Shown here in pieces: positions 39,849 through 49,565 of a stretch of 64,000 nucleotides of DNA. Both the position numbers and the translations under genes were made by a program. How positions within the stretch are numbered: position 1 is the first letter of the stretch; each line of letters begins with the position of its first letter. The notes below the pieces were generated by a model. That model saw only the letters and a program-made list of their open reading frames with translations. It did not search any database and was not told the DNA's origin. The stretch is from Telluria antibiotica (GTDB lineage Bacteria > Pseudomonadota > Gammaproteobacteria > Burkholderiales > Burkholderiaceae_D): NCBI RefSeq assembly GCF_011682055.1, contig NZ_JAAQOM010000005.1:62001-126000 (forward strand), written 5' to 3'.

Positions 39849-40079
39849 ACGAGGATATGTCGGAGGCTTTGAAGAACCGTCCCAGCGGCGGCGCTTCTGG
39901 CCCGAGAAGCCCAGTCGTACGAACGTGCGGCGAGCCTCGAAGGTCGGGATCGGCAACGCGAAGATGATTCAGTGTCTCCAGTCGTACGATCCTGGCTCAG
40001 GCAACAGGCCGGGATTGCGCGATGCGGTACTGCAGCACTGCAGTGTTTTTTCAACCGATCGTTCAACTAAGGCTTCATC
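39849..40079 (+). promoter_or_regulatory. Upstream region of the nuo operon
   Basis: About 230 bases between the tRNA terminator and nuoA with no supported gene. It presumably carries the nuo promoter, but I see no strong -35/-10 pair. A short hairpin, ACTGCAG/CTGCAGT (40029-40044) followed by six Ts (40046-40051), lies 28 bases before nuoA and could attenuate transcription. Confidence 0.4.
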
Positions 40080-40439
40080 GTGAACCTCGAGAACTATTTC
40101 CCCGTCTTACTCTTCATCGTGATCGGCACCGTCGTCGGCGTCGCGTCGCAGGTCCTTGGCCGCGTGATCGGTCCCCATCGCCCCGATGCGGCGAAACTCT
40201 CCCCGTATGAATGCGGCTTCGAAGCGTTCGAAGACGCGCGCATGAAGTTCGACGTCCGGTACTACCTGGTCGCGATCCTGTTTATTTTGTTTGATCTGGA
40301 AACGGCATTCTTCTTCCCTTGGGGCGTTTCGATGCGCGACCTGGGCTGGACCGGGTTCGTCACGATGATGGTGTTCATCGTCGAATTCATCGTCGGCTTC
40401 TGGTACATCTGGAAGAAAGGTGCCCTTGATTGGGAATAA
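40080..40439 (+). CDS. nuoA: NADH-quinone oxidoreductase subunit A
   Basis: 119-residue membrane subunit of respiratory complex I with three hydrophobic helices (about 8-28, 62-82, 90-110). The conserved loop [22 protein letters not shown] (41-62, written here in part) contains the family Cys that lies near the quinone channel. It starts with GTG at 40080; no ATG fits the family length. First gene of the 14-gene nuo operon, after tRNA-Leu. Confidence 0.96.
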   Translation: MNLENYFPVLLFIVIGTVVGVASQVLGRVIGPHRPDAAKLSPYECGFEAFEDARMKFDVRYYLVAILFILFDLETAFFFPWGVSMRDLGWTGFVTMMVFIVEFIVGFWYIWKKGALDWE

Positions 40440-40442
40440 GCC

Positions 40443-40919
40443 ATGGCTATTGAAGGCGTTTTAAACGAAGGTTTTGTCACCACCACAGCCGACAAGCTGA
40501 TCAACTGGGCGCGTACCGGGTCGATGTGGCCCATGACGTTCGGCCTGGCTTGCTGCGCAGTCGAGATGATGCACGCGGGCGCCGCGCGCTACGACCTCGA
40601 CCGCTTCGGCGTCGTGTTCCGCCCGTCGCCGCGCCAGTCCGACGTGATGATCGTGGCCGGTACCCTGTGCAACAAGATGGCCCCGGCACTGCGCAAGGTG
40701 TACGACCAGATGGCCGAGCCGCGCTGGGTCATCTCGATGGGTTCGTGCGCCAATGGCGGCGGCTACTACCACTACTCGTACTCCGTCGTGCGCGGCTGCG
40801 ATCGCATCGTGCCGGTCGACGTCTACGTCCCGGGCTGCCCGCCGACGGCCGAGGCCCTGTTGTACGGCATCATCCAGCTCCAGAACAAGATCCAGCGCAC
40901 CAATACCATCGCGCGATAA
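40443..40919 (+). CDS. nuoB: NADH-quinone oxidoreductase subunit B
   Basis: 158 residues. Carries cluster N2, the last Fe-S centre before quinone. Ligands are the adjacent Cys37-Cys38 in [10 protein letters not shown], Cys102 in [12 protein letters not shown] and Cys132 in [11 protein letters not shown]; Cys119 is an extra non-ligand. It lies three bases after nuoA. Peripheral-arm subunit at the membrane interface. Confidence 0.97.
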   Translation: MAIEGVLNEGFVTTTADKLINWARTGSMWPMTFGLACCAVEMMHAGAARYDLDRFGVVFRPSPRQSDVMIVAGTLCNKMAPALRKVYDQMAEPRWVISMGSCANGGGYYHYSYSVVRGCDRIVPVDVYVPGCPPTAEALLYGIIQLQNKIQRTNTIAR

Positions 40920-40937
40920 TCCAAGCCGGTTTCAACC

Positions 40938-41531
40938 ATGACGACTAAACTCGAAGCCCTCGAACTCGCCCTGAAGAATGCTCTGGGCGAGGGCGCTGCC
41001 ATTACCGTGGCGCTGGGCGAAGTAACGGTAGTAGTGAAGGCCTCCGAATATCTGGCCTCCATGCGAACGCTGCGCGACGATCCCGCGCTGCGTTTCCAGG
41101 AACTCGTCGACCTGTGCGGCGTCGACTACTCGTCCTACGGCGAAGGCACGTGGGACGGTCTGCGTTTCGCCGTCGTGTCGCACCTGCTGTCGATCGAGCA
41201 CAACTGGCGCGTGCGCGTCCGCGTGTTCTGCCCGGACGACGACATGCCGCTGGTCGACTCCGTCACGAGCATCTGGCGCAACGCGAACTGGTTCGAGCGT
41301 GAAGCGTTCGACCTGTTCGGCATCCTGTTCGAGGGCCACGGCGACCTGCGCCGCATCCTCACCGACTACGGCTTCATCGGCCACCCGTTCCGCAAGGACT
41401 TCCCGATCTCGGGCTATGTCGAAATGCGCTACGACCCCGAGCAGAAACGCGTGATCTACCAACCCGTGACGATCGAGCCGCGCGAGAACATTCCGCGCGT
41501 GATCCGCGAAGAAACCTACGGGATGAAATAA
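40938..41531 (+). CDS. nuoC: NADH-quinone oxidoreductase subunit C
   Basis: 197 residues, the 30-kDa subunit type. Recognised by [12 protein letters not shown] (55-66), [20 protein letters not shown] (108-127) and [19 protein letters not shown] (152-170). A structural peripheral-arm subunit next to NuoD, separate from it here as in most bacteria other than E. coli, where they are fused. Its stop overlaps the nuoD start by one base (TAATG). Confidence 0.97.
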   Translation: MTTKLEALELALKNALGEGAAITVALGEVTVVVKASEYLASMRTLRDDPALRFQELVDLCGVDYSSYGEGTWDGLRFAVVSHLLSIEHNWRVRVRVFCPDDDMPLVDSVTSIWRNANWFEREAFDLFGILFEGHGDLRRILTDYGFIGHPFRKDFPISGYVEMRYDPEQKRVIYQPVTIEPRENIPRVIREETYGMK

Positions 41532-42784
41532 TGGCTGAGCTTAAGAATTACACCCTGAACTTTGGTCCGCAGCACCCGGCGGCGCACGGCGTGCTGCGTC
41601 TCGTGCTGGAACTGGACGGCGAAGTGATCCAGCGCGCCGACCCGCACATCGGCCTGCTGCACCGCGGCACCGAGAAGCTGGCCGAGACCCGCACCTACCT
41701 GCAGTCCGTGCCGTACATGGACCGCCTCGACTACGTCTCGATGATGTGCAACGAGCACGGCTACGTGCTGGCCATTGAGAAGCTGCTGGGCATCGAGGTG
41801 CCGATCCGTGCGCAGTACATCCGCACGATGTTCGACGAGATCACCCGTATCCTGAACCACCTGATGTGGCTGGGCGCGCACGCGCTGGACATCGGTGCGA
41901 TGGGCCCGTTCCTGTACGCGTTCCGCGACCGCGAAGACCTGTTCGACGTGTACGAAGCCGTGTCGGGCGCGCGCATGCACGCGGCGTACTACCGCCCGGG
42001 CGGCGTGTACCGCGACCTGCCGGACGTGATGCCGAAGCACCGCGAATCGCCGCTGCGCAGCAAGAAGGCCATCGACGAACTGAACGAGACGCGCCACGGC
42101 TCCGTGCTGGACTTCATCGAGTCGTTCACGAAGCGCTTCGACGGCTATGTCGACGAATACGAGACCCTGCTGACCGACAACCGTATCTGGAAACAGCGTA
42201 CCGTCGGCATCGGCGTCGTGACGCCGGAAGACGCGATGGGCATGGGCTTCTCGGGCCCGATGCTGCGCGGTTCGGGCATCGCCTGGGACCTGCGCAAGCT
42301 GCAGCCGTACGCCGCGTACGACAAGGTCGAATTCGACGTCCCCGTCGGCACCAACGGCGACTCGTACGACCGCTACCTCGTTCGCATCGAGGAAATGCGC
42401 CAGGCCAACCGCATCATCAAGCAGTGCGTCGCCTGGCTGAAGGCGAACCCGGGCCCGGTCATGACGAACAACCACAAGGTCGCCCCGCCGTCGCGCGTGG
42501 ACATGAAGACCAATATGGAATCGCTGATCCACCACTTCAAGCTGTTCACCGAAGGCTTCCACGTCCCGCCGGGCGAAGCGTATGCGGCCGTCGAACATCC
42601 GAAGGGCGAGTTCGGCATTTACATCGTGTCGGACGGCGCCAACAAGCCGTACCGCCTGAAGATCCGCACCCCGGACTATGTCCACCTGCAATCGCTGGAT
42701 GAAATGGCGCGCGGCCACATGATCGCCGACGCCGTCACCATCATCGGCACGCAGGACATCGTGTTCGGCTCGATCGACCGATAA
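41531..42784 (+). CDS. nuoD: NADH-quinone oxidoreductase subunit D
   Basis: 417 residues, the 49-kDa subunit, which forms the quinone-binding pocket with Nuo[21 protein letters not shown] (13-32) is the family signature and contains the quinone-contacting His. [23 protein letters not shown] and the C-terminal VFGSIDR are also typical. Length is normal. Translationally coupled to nuoC. Confidence 0.97.
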   Translation: MAELKNYTLNFGPQHPAAHGVLRLVLELDGEVIQRADPHIGLLHRGTEKLAETRTYLQSVPYMDRLDYVSMMCNEHGYVLAIEKLLGIEVPIRAQYIRTMFDEITRILNHLMWLGAHALDIGAMGPFLYAFRDREDLFDVYEAVSGARMHAAYYRPGGVYRDLPDVMPKHRESPLRSKKAIDELNETRHGSVLDFIESFTKRFDGYVDEYETLLTDNRIWKQRTVGIGVVTPEDAMGMGFSGPMLRGSGIAWDLRKLQPYAAYDKVEFDVPVGTNGDSYDRYLVRIEEMRQANRIIKQCVAWLKANPGPVMTNNHKVAPPSRVDMKTNMESLIHHFKLFTEGFHVPPGEAYAAVEHPKGEFGIYIVSDGANKPYRLKIRTPDYVHLQSLDEMARGHMIADAVTIIGTQDIVFGSIDR

Positions 42785-42800
42785 GAAGGGTAGAAAGATT

Positions 42801-43277
42801 ATGTTATCTGAGCAGTGCTTGAAAAAAATCGACCGCGAGTTGGCCAAGTATCCGGCCGACCAGCGCCAGTCGGCCGTGATGGCCGCGCTGGCCCACGCGC
42901 AAGTCGAATTGGGCTGGCTGTCGCCGGAAACGATGCAGGAAGTCGCCGACTACATCGGCATGCCCGCCATCGCCGTGCAGGAAGTCGCCACGTTCTACAA
43001 CATGTACAACCTGAAGCCGGGCGGCAAGCACAAGATCACCGTGTGCACCAACCTGCCATGCGCGCTGTCGGGCGGGGAGCGTGCCGCCCACCGCATCAAG
43101 GATGCCCTGGGCATCAATTTCCGCGAAACGACCGAAGACGGCCAGTTCACCTTGCTGGAAGGCGAGTGCATGGGCGCCTGCGGCGATGCGCCGGTCATGC
43201 TGGTGAATAACCACCGCATGTGCTCGTTCATGTCGGACGAGAAGATCGACGCCCTGCTGGAGGAACTGAACAAATGA
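42801..43277 (+). CDS. nuoE: NADH-quinone oxidoreductase subunit E
   Basis: 158 residues, thioredoxin-like subunit holding the [2Fe-2S] cluster N1a. Ligands Cys82 and Cys87 ([11 protein letters not shown]) and Cys123 and Cys127 ([11 protein letters not shown]). The N-terminal helical part ([19 protein letters not shown]) matches the family. Overlaps nuoF by ATGA. Confidence 0.97.
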   Translation: MLSEQCLKKIDRELAKYPADQRQSAVMAALAHAQVELGWLSPETMQEVADYIGMPAIAVQEVATFYNMYNLKPGGKHKITVCTNLPCALSGGERAAHRIKDALGINFRETTEDGQFTLLEGECMGACGDAPVMLVNNHRMCSFMSDEKIDALLEELNK

Positions 43278-44569
43278 CCAGCCTGCACGACCGCCACATC
43301 AACCCGCTGATCCTGAAGGATCTGAACGGCGACAACTGGCACCTGGAAGACTACGTCAAGCGCGGCGGCTATTCCGCGCTGCGCCGCATCCTGGAAGAGA
43401 AGATCACCCCCGAACAGATCATCGCCGATCTGAAAACGTCCGGCCTGCGCGGCCGCGGCGGCGCGGGCTTCCCGACCGGCCTGAAGTGGAGCTTCATGCC
43501 GCGCCAGTTCCCGGGCCAGAAATACCTCGTCTGCAACACGGACGAAGGCGAACCGGGCACGTTCAAGGACCGCGACATCATCCGCTACAACCCGCACGCA
43601 CTGATCGAAGGCATGGCCATCGGCGCGTACGCGATGGGCATCACCGTGGGCTACAACTACATCCACGGCGAGATCTTCCAGGAATACCTGCGCTTCGAAG
43701 AGGCGCTGGAAGAGGCGCGCGCCGCCGGCTTCCTGGGCGACCGCATCCTCGGTTCGGACTTCTCGTTCCAGCTGCACGCGCACCACGGCTACGGCGCCTA
43801 CATCTGCGGCGAAGAGACCGCGCTGCTGGAGTCGCTGGAAGGCAAGAAGGGCCAGCCGCGCTTCAAGCCGCCGTTCCCGGCGTCGTTCGGCCTGTACGGC
43901 AAGCCGACCACGATCAACAACACGGAAACGTTCGCAGCCGTCCCGTTCATCCTGAACATGGGCGCCGCGGAGTACATGGGGCTCGGTAAGCCGAACAACG
44001 GCGGCACGAAGATCTTCTCGATCTCCGGCGACGTCGAGCGTCCGGGCAACTACGAAGTCCCGCTCGGTACCCCGTTCGCCAAGCTGATGGAACTGGCCGG
44101 CGGCATGCGCGGCGGCAAGAAAATCAAGGCCGTCATCCCGGGCGGTTCGTCGGCACCGGTCGTGCGCGGCGACGTCATGATGCAGACCGACCTGGACTAC
44201 GACTCGATCGCCAAGGCCGGTTCGATGCTGGGTTCGGGCGCCGTGATCGTCATGGACGAGACCCGCTGCATGGTCAAGTCGCTGCTGCGCCTGTCGTACT
44301 TCTACTACGAGGAATCGTGCGGCCAGTGCACGCCGTGCCGCGAAGGCACGGGCTGGATGTACCGCATGGTCCACCGCATCGAACACGGCCAGGGTCGTCC
44401 GGAAGACATGGACATGCTGAACTCGATCGCCGACAACATCCAGGGCCGCACCATCTGCGCGCTGGGCGATGCCGCCGCGATGCCGGTTCGCGCCATGATC
44501 AAGAACTTCCGCGAAGAATTTGAATATCACGTCGAGCACAAGCACTGCCTGGTGCCGACTTACCTCTAA
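43274..44569 (+). CDS. nuoF: NADH-quinone oxidoreductase subunit F (NADH- and FMN-binding)
   Basis: 431 residues. NADH oxidation site. The NADH/FMN-binding glycine-rich motif is [13 protein letters not shown] (60-72), with [19 protein letters not shown] (172-190). Cluster N3 ligands are in [12 protein letters not shown], plus a later Cys in [12 protein letters not shown]. The start in the ATGA overlap with nuoE is preferred over an upstream in-frame extension. Confidence 0.97.
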   Translation: MTSLHDRHINPLILKDLNGDNWHLEDYVKRGGYSALRRILEEKITPEQIIADLKTSGLRGRGGAGFPTGLKWSFMPRQFPGQKYLVCNTDEGEPGTFKDRDIIRYNPHALIEGMAIGAYAMGITVGYNYIHGEIFQEYLRFEEALEEARAAGFLGDRILGSDFSFQLHAHHGYGAYICGEETALLESLEGKKGQPRFKPPFPASFGLYGKPTTINNTETFAAVPFILNMGAAEYMGLGKPNNGGTKIFSISGDVERPGNYEVPLGTPFAKLMELAGGMRGGKKIKAVIPGGSSAPVVRGDVMMQTDLDYDSIAKAGSMLGSGAVIVMDETRCMVKSLLRLSYFYYEESCGQCTPCREGTGWMYRMVHRIEHGQGRPEDMDMLNSIADNIQGRTICALGDAAAMPVRAMIKNFREEFEYHVEHKHCLVPTYL

Positions 44570-44590
44570 ACCAGGTCAGGTAACGATCAA

Positions 44591-46921
44591 ATGGTTGAAA
44601 TCGAATTAGACGGCAAGAAAGTCGAAGTCCCACCGGGTTCGATGGTGATGGACGCCGCAAACAAACTGGGAACGTACATCCCGCACTTCTGCTACCACAA
44701 GAAGCTGTCCATCGCGGCCAACTGCCGCATGTGTCTCGTGGAAGTGGAAAAAGCGCCGAAGCCGCTGCCTGCCTGCGCCACCCCGGTCTCGCCGGGCATG
44801 ATCGTGCGCACGCACAGCGACAAGGCCGTGCAGGCGCAGAAGTCCGTCATGGAATTCCTGCTGATTAACCACCCGCTGGATTGCCCGATCTGCGACCAGG
44901 GCGGCGAATGCCAGCTGCAGGATCTCGCAGTCGGCTACGGCAAGGGCGAGTCGCGCTACGCGGAAGAAAAACGCGTCGTGGCCCCGAAGGAAGCGGGCCC
45001 GCTGATCTCGATGGAAGAGATGAGCCGCTGCATCCAGTGCACGCGCTGCGTGCGCTTCGGCCAGGAAGTGGCCGGCGTGATGGAGTTCGGCATGGTCGGC
45101 CGCGGCGAGCACTCGGAAATCACGACGTTCGTCGGCAAGTCCGTCGACTCGGAAGTGTCGGGCAACATGATCGACCTGTGCCCGGTCGGCGCGCTGACCT
45201 CCAAGCCGTTCCGCTATTCCGCACGTCCGTGGGAACTGCAGCGCCGCCGCTCGGTGTCGCCGCACGACTCGCTGGGCTCGAACCTGATCGTCCAGGTGAA
45301 GGGCGGCAAGGTGATGCGCGTGCTGCCGCTGGAAAACGAGACCATCAACGAGTGCTGGCTGTCCGACAAGGACCGCTTCTCGTACGAAGCCCTCGACAAC
45401 GCGTCGCGCCTGACCACGCCGATGCTCAAGCAGGACGGCAAGTGGATCGAGACCGACTGGCAGACGGCGCTGGAATACGTCGCCCACGGCCTGCGCAACA
45501 TCCGCCACGAGCACGGCGCGGACAGCATCGCCGCCATCGGCACCGCGCACTCGACCGTCGAAGAATTGTTCCTGCTGCAGAAAGCCATGCGCGGTTTCGG
45601 CATCGAGAACGTCGACTTCCGCCTGCGCCAGACCGACTTCGCGCTGGACGGCCAAGTGGTGCCGCACCTGGGCATGCCGATCGCCGAACTGTCGACCCTG
45701 GCACGCGTGCTGGTCGTCGGCTCGTTCCTGCGCAAGGATCACCCGCTGGCCGCGACGCGCCTGCGCGCCGCCGTCAAGGCCGGTGCCAAGCTGTCGATCG
45801 TCCACGGCTCCGCTGACGACAACCTGATCCCGACCGCGAACCGCTTCATCGCGGCGCCGAGCGACTGGCTCGCCGCGCTGTCGGAAATCGCCGTCGCCGT
45901 CGCTGCCGCCAAAGGTATCGCCGCACCGGCGGGCCTCGAAGGCGTGACCGCCGGCGACATCGCCAAGGCCATCGCCGCGACGCTGGCCGTCGACAACGCC
46001 GCCGACCTGCCGGGCGCCGTCCTGCTGGGCAACTCGGCGATGTACCACCCGCAGGCCTCGAAGCTGCACGCAATCTCGCAATGGATCGCCGAGCAGACGG
46101 GCGCCAAGTTCGGCTACTTCGTCGACGCCGCCAACACGGTCGGCGGCTACGTCGTGAACGCCACGTCGAAGAACGCGGCGAACCTGTTCGCTCAGCCGAA
46201 GAAGGCGTACGTGCTGCTGAACGCGGAACCGGAACTGGATGCGGCGAATCCGGCGCAAGCCGTCAAGGCGCTGCGTGGCGCGGAGATGGTCGTCGCGATG
46301 TCCGCATTCAAGCACGGCACCGACTACGCCGACGTGCTGCTGCCGATCTCGCCGTTCAGCGAAACGGCCGGTACGTTCGTCAACTGCGAAGGCCGCGCAC
46401 AGAGCTTCAACGGCACCGTCAAGCCCCTGGGCGAGACGCGTCCGGCGTGGAAGGTGCTGCGCGTGCTGGGCAACCTGCTGGGCCTGCAAGGCTTCGATTA
46501 CGAGAACTCGGAAACGATCCGCGACGAAGCCCTCGGTAAAGGCAACATGGACGTGTCCGCGAAGCTGAACAACGTGGCCAAGGTTGCCGTGGCCGGCGCC
46601 TTCTTCGGCAATGGCGAGCAGGTGGAACGCCTGGCCGACGTGCCGATCCACTTCGCCGACGCCGTCGCGCGCCGTTCCGAACCGCTGCTGCGCACGGCCG
46701 ACGGCCAGGCGCCGCGCGCCACCTTGTCGGCCAAGCTGGCCGAGAAGCTGGGCGTGAACGCCGGCGATGCGGTCACGGTATCGCAAGGGCAGGGCAGTGT
46801 CGTGCTGGTGGCGAACATCGACGCGCGCCTGCCGGCGAACGTCGTGCGCGTCGCGGCCGCCCACGAATCGACTTCGGTACTGGGCGACATGTTCGGTCCG
46901 ATCAACGTAGCTAAAGCATAA
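44591..46921 (+). CDS. nuoG: NADH-quinone oxidoreductase subunit G
   Basis: 776 residues. The N-terminal ferredoxin-like domain binds N1b (Cys in PHFCYHK, NCRMC and LPACATP). N5 is bound by HPLDCPICDQGGECQLQD (with the conserved His) and N4 by CIQCTRCVRFGQE plus a later LCPVGAL Cys. Where E. coli and Thermus have the extra N7 cluster Cys motif, this protein has RRSVSPHDSLGSN, so N7 is absent. The C-terminal molybdopterin-oxidoreductase-like domain is degenerate and cofactor-free, as usual. Largest subunit of the peripheral arm. Confidence 0.96.
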   Translation: MVEIELDGKKVEVPPGSMVMDAANKLGTYIPHFCYHKKLSIAANCRMCLVEVEKAPKPLPACATPVSPGMIVRTHSDKAVQAQKSVMEFLLINHPLDCPICDQGGECQLQDLAVGYGKGESRYAEEKRVVAPKEAGPLISMEEMSRCIQCTRCVRFGQEVAGVMEFGMVGRGEHSEITTFVGKSVDSEVSGNMIDLCPVGALTSKPFRYSARPWELQRRRSVSPHDSLGSNLIVQVKGGKVMRVLPLENETINECWLSDKDRFSYEALDNASRLTTPMLKQDGKWIETDWQTALEYVAHGLRNIRHEHGADSIAAIGTAHSTVEELFLLQKAMRGFGIENVDFRLRQTDFALDGQVVPHLGMPIAELSTLARVLVVGSFLRKDHPLAATRLRAAVKAGAKLSIVHGSADDNLIPTANRFIAAPSDWLAALSEIAVAVAAAKGIAAPAGLEGVTAGDIAKAIAATLAVDNAADLPGAVLLGNSAMYHPQASKLHAISQWIAEQTGAKFGYFVDAANTVGGYVVNATSKNAANLFAQPKKAYVLLNAEPELDAANPAQAVKALRGAEMVVAMSAFKHGTDYADVLLPISPFSETAGTFVNCEGRAQSFNGTVKPLGETRPAWKVLRVLGNLLGLQGFDYENSETIRDEALGKGNMDVSAKLNNVAKVAVAGAFFGNGEQVERLADVPIHFADAVARRSEPLLRTADGQAPRATLSAKLAEKLGVNAGDAVTVSQGQGSVVLVANIDARLPANVVRVAAAHESTSVLGDMFGPINVAKA

Positions 46922-46942
46922 AAGCAGGGGAGCCCAAGCAAA

Positions 46943-48025
46943 ATGTCGGTACCTGACATGATCAACAACCTGAACAGCAGCGGCGCGAGCCTGCTCGGCG
47001 CGACGGCATGGCCGCTCGTGTGGACGCTGCTGAAAATCGTCGTCGTCCTGCTGCCGCTGATGGGCCTCGTGGCCTATCTCGTGCTGTGGGAGCGCAAGCT
47101 GATCGGCTGGATCCACATCCGTATCGGCCCGAACCGCGTGGGTCCCGGCGGCCTGCTGCAGCCGATTTCCGATGCCCTGAAGCTGCTGCTGAAGGAAATC
47201 GTGATCCCGGCGAAAGCCACGGCGAGCCTGTTCGTGATCGGCCCGCTGATGACCATCATGCCGGCGCTGGCCGCCTGGTCCGTCATCCCGTTCGGTCCGC
47301 AGGCCGCGCTGGCCAACGTGAACGCCGGCCTGCTGCTGCTGCTGGCGATCACGTCGATGGAGGTGTACGGCATCATCATCGCCGGCTGGTCCGCGAACTC
47401 GAAGTACTCGTTCATGGGCGCGATGCGCGCATCGGCGCAGATGATCTCGTACGAAATCCCGATGGGCTTCGTGATGGTCGTCGTGCTGATGGTGTCGGGC
47501 TCGCTGAACTTCTCCGACATCGTTGCAGGCCAGGAACGCGGCATGTTCGCCGCCCACGGCGTGAACATCCTGTCGTGGAACTGGCTGCCGCTGCTGCCGC
47601 TGTTCATCATCTACATCACGTCCGGCCTGGCCGAGTGCAACCGCCACCCGTTCGACGTGGTGGAAGGCGAATCGGAAATCGTGGCCGGCCACATGGTCGA
47701 ATACTCGGGCATGTCGTACGCGATGTTCATGCTGGCCGAGTACGCCAACATGATCCTCGTCGGCACCCTGGCAGCGATCATGTTCCTGGGCGGCTGGTCC
47801 GCACCGTTCTCGTTCCTCGAATTCGGCCCGATCGGCGGCTTCTTCTGGCTGTTCGCCAAGATGTTCCTGATCGTCTCGCTGTTCATCTGGGTCCGCGGCA
47901 CGTTCCCGCGCTACCGCTATGACCAGATCATGCGTCTCGGCTGGAAAGTGTTCATTCCGCTGACCCTGGTCTGGCTGGTGCTGGTCGCCGGCTGGATGCA
48001 GACGCCGTGGAATATCTGGAAGTAA
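46943..48025 (+). CDS. nuoH: NADH-quinone oxidoreductase subunit H
   Basis: 360 residues, eight or so membrane helices. Forms the floor of the quinone chamber and links it to the proton pumps. Family motifs: [20 protein letters not shown] (50-69), [16 protein letters not shown] and the acidic cytoplasmic loop [20 protein letters not shown] (about 232-251). Ends with [20 protein letters not shown], as in the family. Confidence 0.97.
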   Translation: MSVPDMINNLNSSGASLLGATAWPLVWTLLKIVVVLLPLMGLVAYLVLWERKLIGWIHIRIGPNRVGPGGLLQPISDALKLLLKEIVIPAKATASLFVIGPLMTIMPALAAWSVIPFGPQAALANVNAGLLLLLAITSMEVYGIIIAGWSANSKYSFMGAMRASAQMISYEIPMGFVMVVVLMVSGSLNFSDIVAGQERGMFAAHGVNILSWNWLPLLPLFIIYITSGLAECNRHPFDVVEGESEIVAGHMVEYSGMSYAMFMLAEYANMILVGTLAAIMFLGGWSAPFSFLEFGPIGGFFWLFAKMFLIVSLFIWVRGTFPRYRYDQIMRLGWKVFIPLTLVWLVLVAGWMQTPWNIWK

Positions 48026-48038
48026 GGAAGCACACAAA

Positions 48039-48527
48039 ATGACACGAGTTAAAGAGATCCTCGGCAGCCTGATGCTGTCCGAGCTGATTAAAGGTCTGGC
48101 CCTGACCGGCAAGTACGCGTTCTCGCGCAAGATCACGGTCCAGTACCCGGAAGAGAAGACCCCCATCTCGCCGCGCTTCCGCGGCCTGCACGCACTGCGC
48201 CGCTACCCGAACGGGGAAGAGCGCTGCATCGCGTGCAAGCTGTGCGAAGCCGTGTGCCCGGCGATGGCCATCACGATCGAATCGGCGCAGCGCGAAGACG
48301 GCACCCGCCGCACGACGCGCTACGACATCGACCTGACCAAGTGCATCTTCTGCGGCTTCTGCGAAGAATCGTGCCCGGTCGACTCGATCGTCGAGACGCA
48401 AGTGCTGGAATACCACGGCGAAAAACGCGGCGACCTGTACTACACCAAGGAAATGCTGCTGGCCGTGGGCGATCGCTACGAGAACGACATCGCCGCCGCT
48501 CGCGAAGCCGATGCCAAGTACCGCTAA
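48039..48527 (+). CDS. nuoI: NADH-quinone oxidoreductase subunit I
   Basis: 162 residues, two [4Fe-4S] clusters N6a and N6b. Binding motifs [16 protein letters not shown] (67-82) and [16 protein letters not shown] (106-121), each C-x2-C-x2-C-x3-CP. The N-terminal helix lies on the membrane. Standard length for the TYKY-type subunit. Confidence 0.97.
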   Translation: MTRVKEILGSLMLSELIKGLALTGKYAFSRKITVQYPEEKTPISPRFRGLHALRRYPNGEERCIACKLCEAVCPAMAITIESAQREDGTRRTTRYDIDLTKCIFCGFCEESCPVDSIVETQVLEYHGEKRGDLYYTKEMLLAVGDRYENDIAAAREADAKYR

Positions 48528-48552
48528 CAATAAAAGGGCTCCTGCGTAAGTC

Positions 48553-49215
48553 ATGGATTTCACAACTGTTCTGTTCTACGTGTTCGCGGCCGTGATGGTG
48601 CTGGCCGGCTTGCGCGTCATTACCGCCAAGAACCCGGTGCATGCCGCGCTGTTCCTGGTGCTCGCGTTCTTCAACGCTGCCGGTATCTGGATGCTGCTCA
48701 AGGCCGAGTTCCTGGCCATCGTGCTGGTACTGGTCTACGTCGGCGCCGTGATGGTGCTGTTCCTGTTCGTCGTGATGATGCTCGACATTAATATCGACCG
48801 CATGCGCGAAGGCTTCTGGGGCTACCTCCCCGTCGCGTCGGGCGTGGGCGCGCTGATCGTGCTGGAAATGGCTGCCGTGCTGTGGCGCGGCTTCCTGGGC
48901 CAGGGCGAGGCGCCGGCCGAGTCGGCCGTGGGCCATATCGGCGGCACGCATGAACTGGGCCGCCTGATCTACACCCAGTACATCTACGGTTTCGAGATCG
49001 CCGGCCTGATCCTGCTGGTCGCCATCATCGCCGCCGTCGCGCTGACCCTGCGCAAGCGCAAGGACACCAAAGCCATCGACCCGGGCCTCGCCGTCCGCGT
49101 CAAGCGTAACGACCGTCTGAAGATCGTCAAGATGCAGACGGTGAACCAGAAGGCGATCGACGATGCGGCAATCGCTGCCGCCGCTGCCGCCACTGCCAAC
49201 AAGGAGGCGCAATGA
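48553..49215 (+). CDS. nuoJ: NADH-quinone oxidoreductase subunit J
   Basis: 220 residues with five membrane helices (first at about 5-22, last at about 148-168). Contains the conserved [20 protein letters not shown] (28-47) and [18 protein letters not shown], whose helix with a pi-bulge takes part in coupling. The C-terminal 50 residues after the last helix are hydrophilic and end in an alanine-rich tail ([15 protein letters not shown]), a bit longer than in E. coli. Overlaps nuoK by ATGA. Confidence 0.96.
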   Translation: MDFTTVLFYVFAAVMVLAGLRVITAKNPVHAALFLVLAFFNAAGIWMLLKAEFLAIVLVLVYVGAVMVLFLFVVMMLDINIDRMREGFWGYLPVASGVGALIVLEMAAVLWRGFLGQGEAPAESAVGHIGGTHELGRLIYTQYIYGFEIAGLILLVAIIAAVALTLRKRKDTKAIDPGLAVRVKRNDRLKIVKMQTVNQKAIDDAAIAAAAAATANKEAQ

Positions 49216-49520
49216 CGTTGTCGCTCGCTCACTACCTGATCCTGGGCGCGATCCTGTTCGCAATCTCCGTGATCGGCATTTTCCTGAACCGGAAGAACAT
49301 CATCATCCTGCTGATGGCCATCGAACTGATGCTGCTGGCGGTGAACCTGAACTTTGTGGCGTTCTCGCATTATCTGGGCGACGCGGCAGGGCAGATCTTC
49401 GTGTTCTTCATCCTGACTGTCGCGGCCGCCGAATCGGCGATCGGCCTGGCGATCCTGGTGGTCCTGTTCCGTAACCTGGACACGATCAACGTGGAAGACC
49501 TCGACAGCCTGAAGGGCTAA
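49212..49520 (+). CDS. nuoK: NADH-quinone oxidoreductase subunit K
   Basis: 102 residues, three membrane helices. Glu residues within the membrane, in [19 protein letters not shown] (about 34-52) and [18 protein letters not shown] (about 70-87), are the proton-path carboxylates of the MrpC-like family. Standard length. Starts in an overlap with nuoJ. Confidence 0.97.
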   Translation: MTLSLAHYLILGAILFAISVIGIFLNRKNIIILLMAIELMLLAVNLNFVAFSHYLGDAAGQIFVFFILTVAAAESAIGLAILVVLFRNLDTINVEDLDSLKG

Positions 49521-49565
49521 GCGGTTTGCTTGTCAACCTCCTGATAAATAAACAAAAGGTTCAAC

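Noticed and set aside
39746..39967. Plus-strand frame overlapping tRNA-Leu
   Set aside because: It begins inside the tRNA and crosses its terminator; no domain or ribosome site.
44606..48166. Very long minus-strand open frame (1186 codons) opposite nuoG and nuoH
   Set aside because: The plus strand encodes two textbook complex I subunits. In a genome with G/C at nearly all third positions, the opposite strand rarely has stops, and the predicted protein is an Arg/His/Asp/Val-rich shadow without domains.
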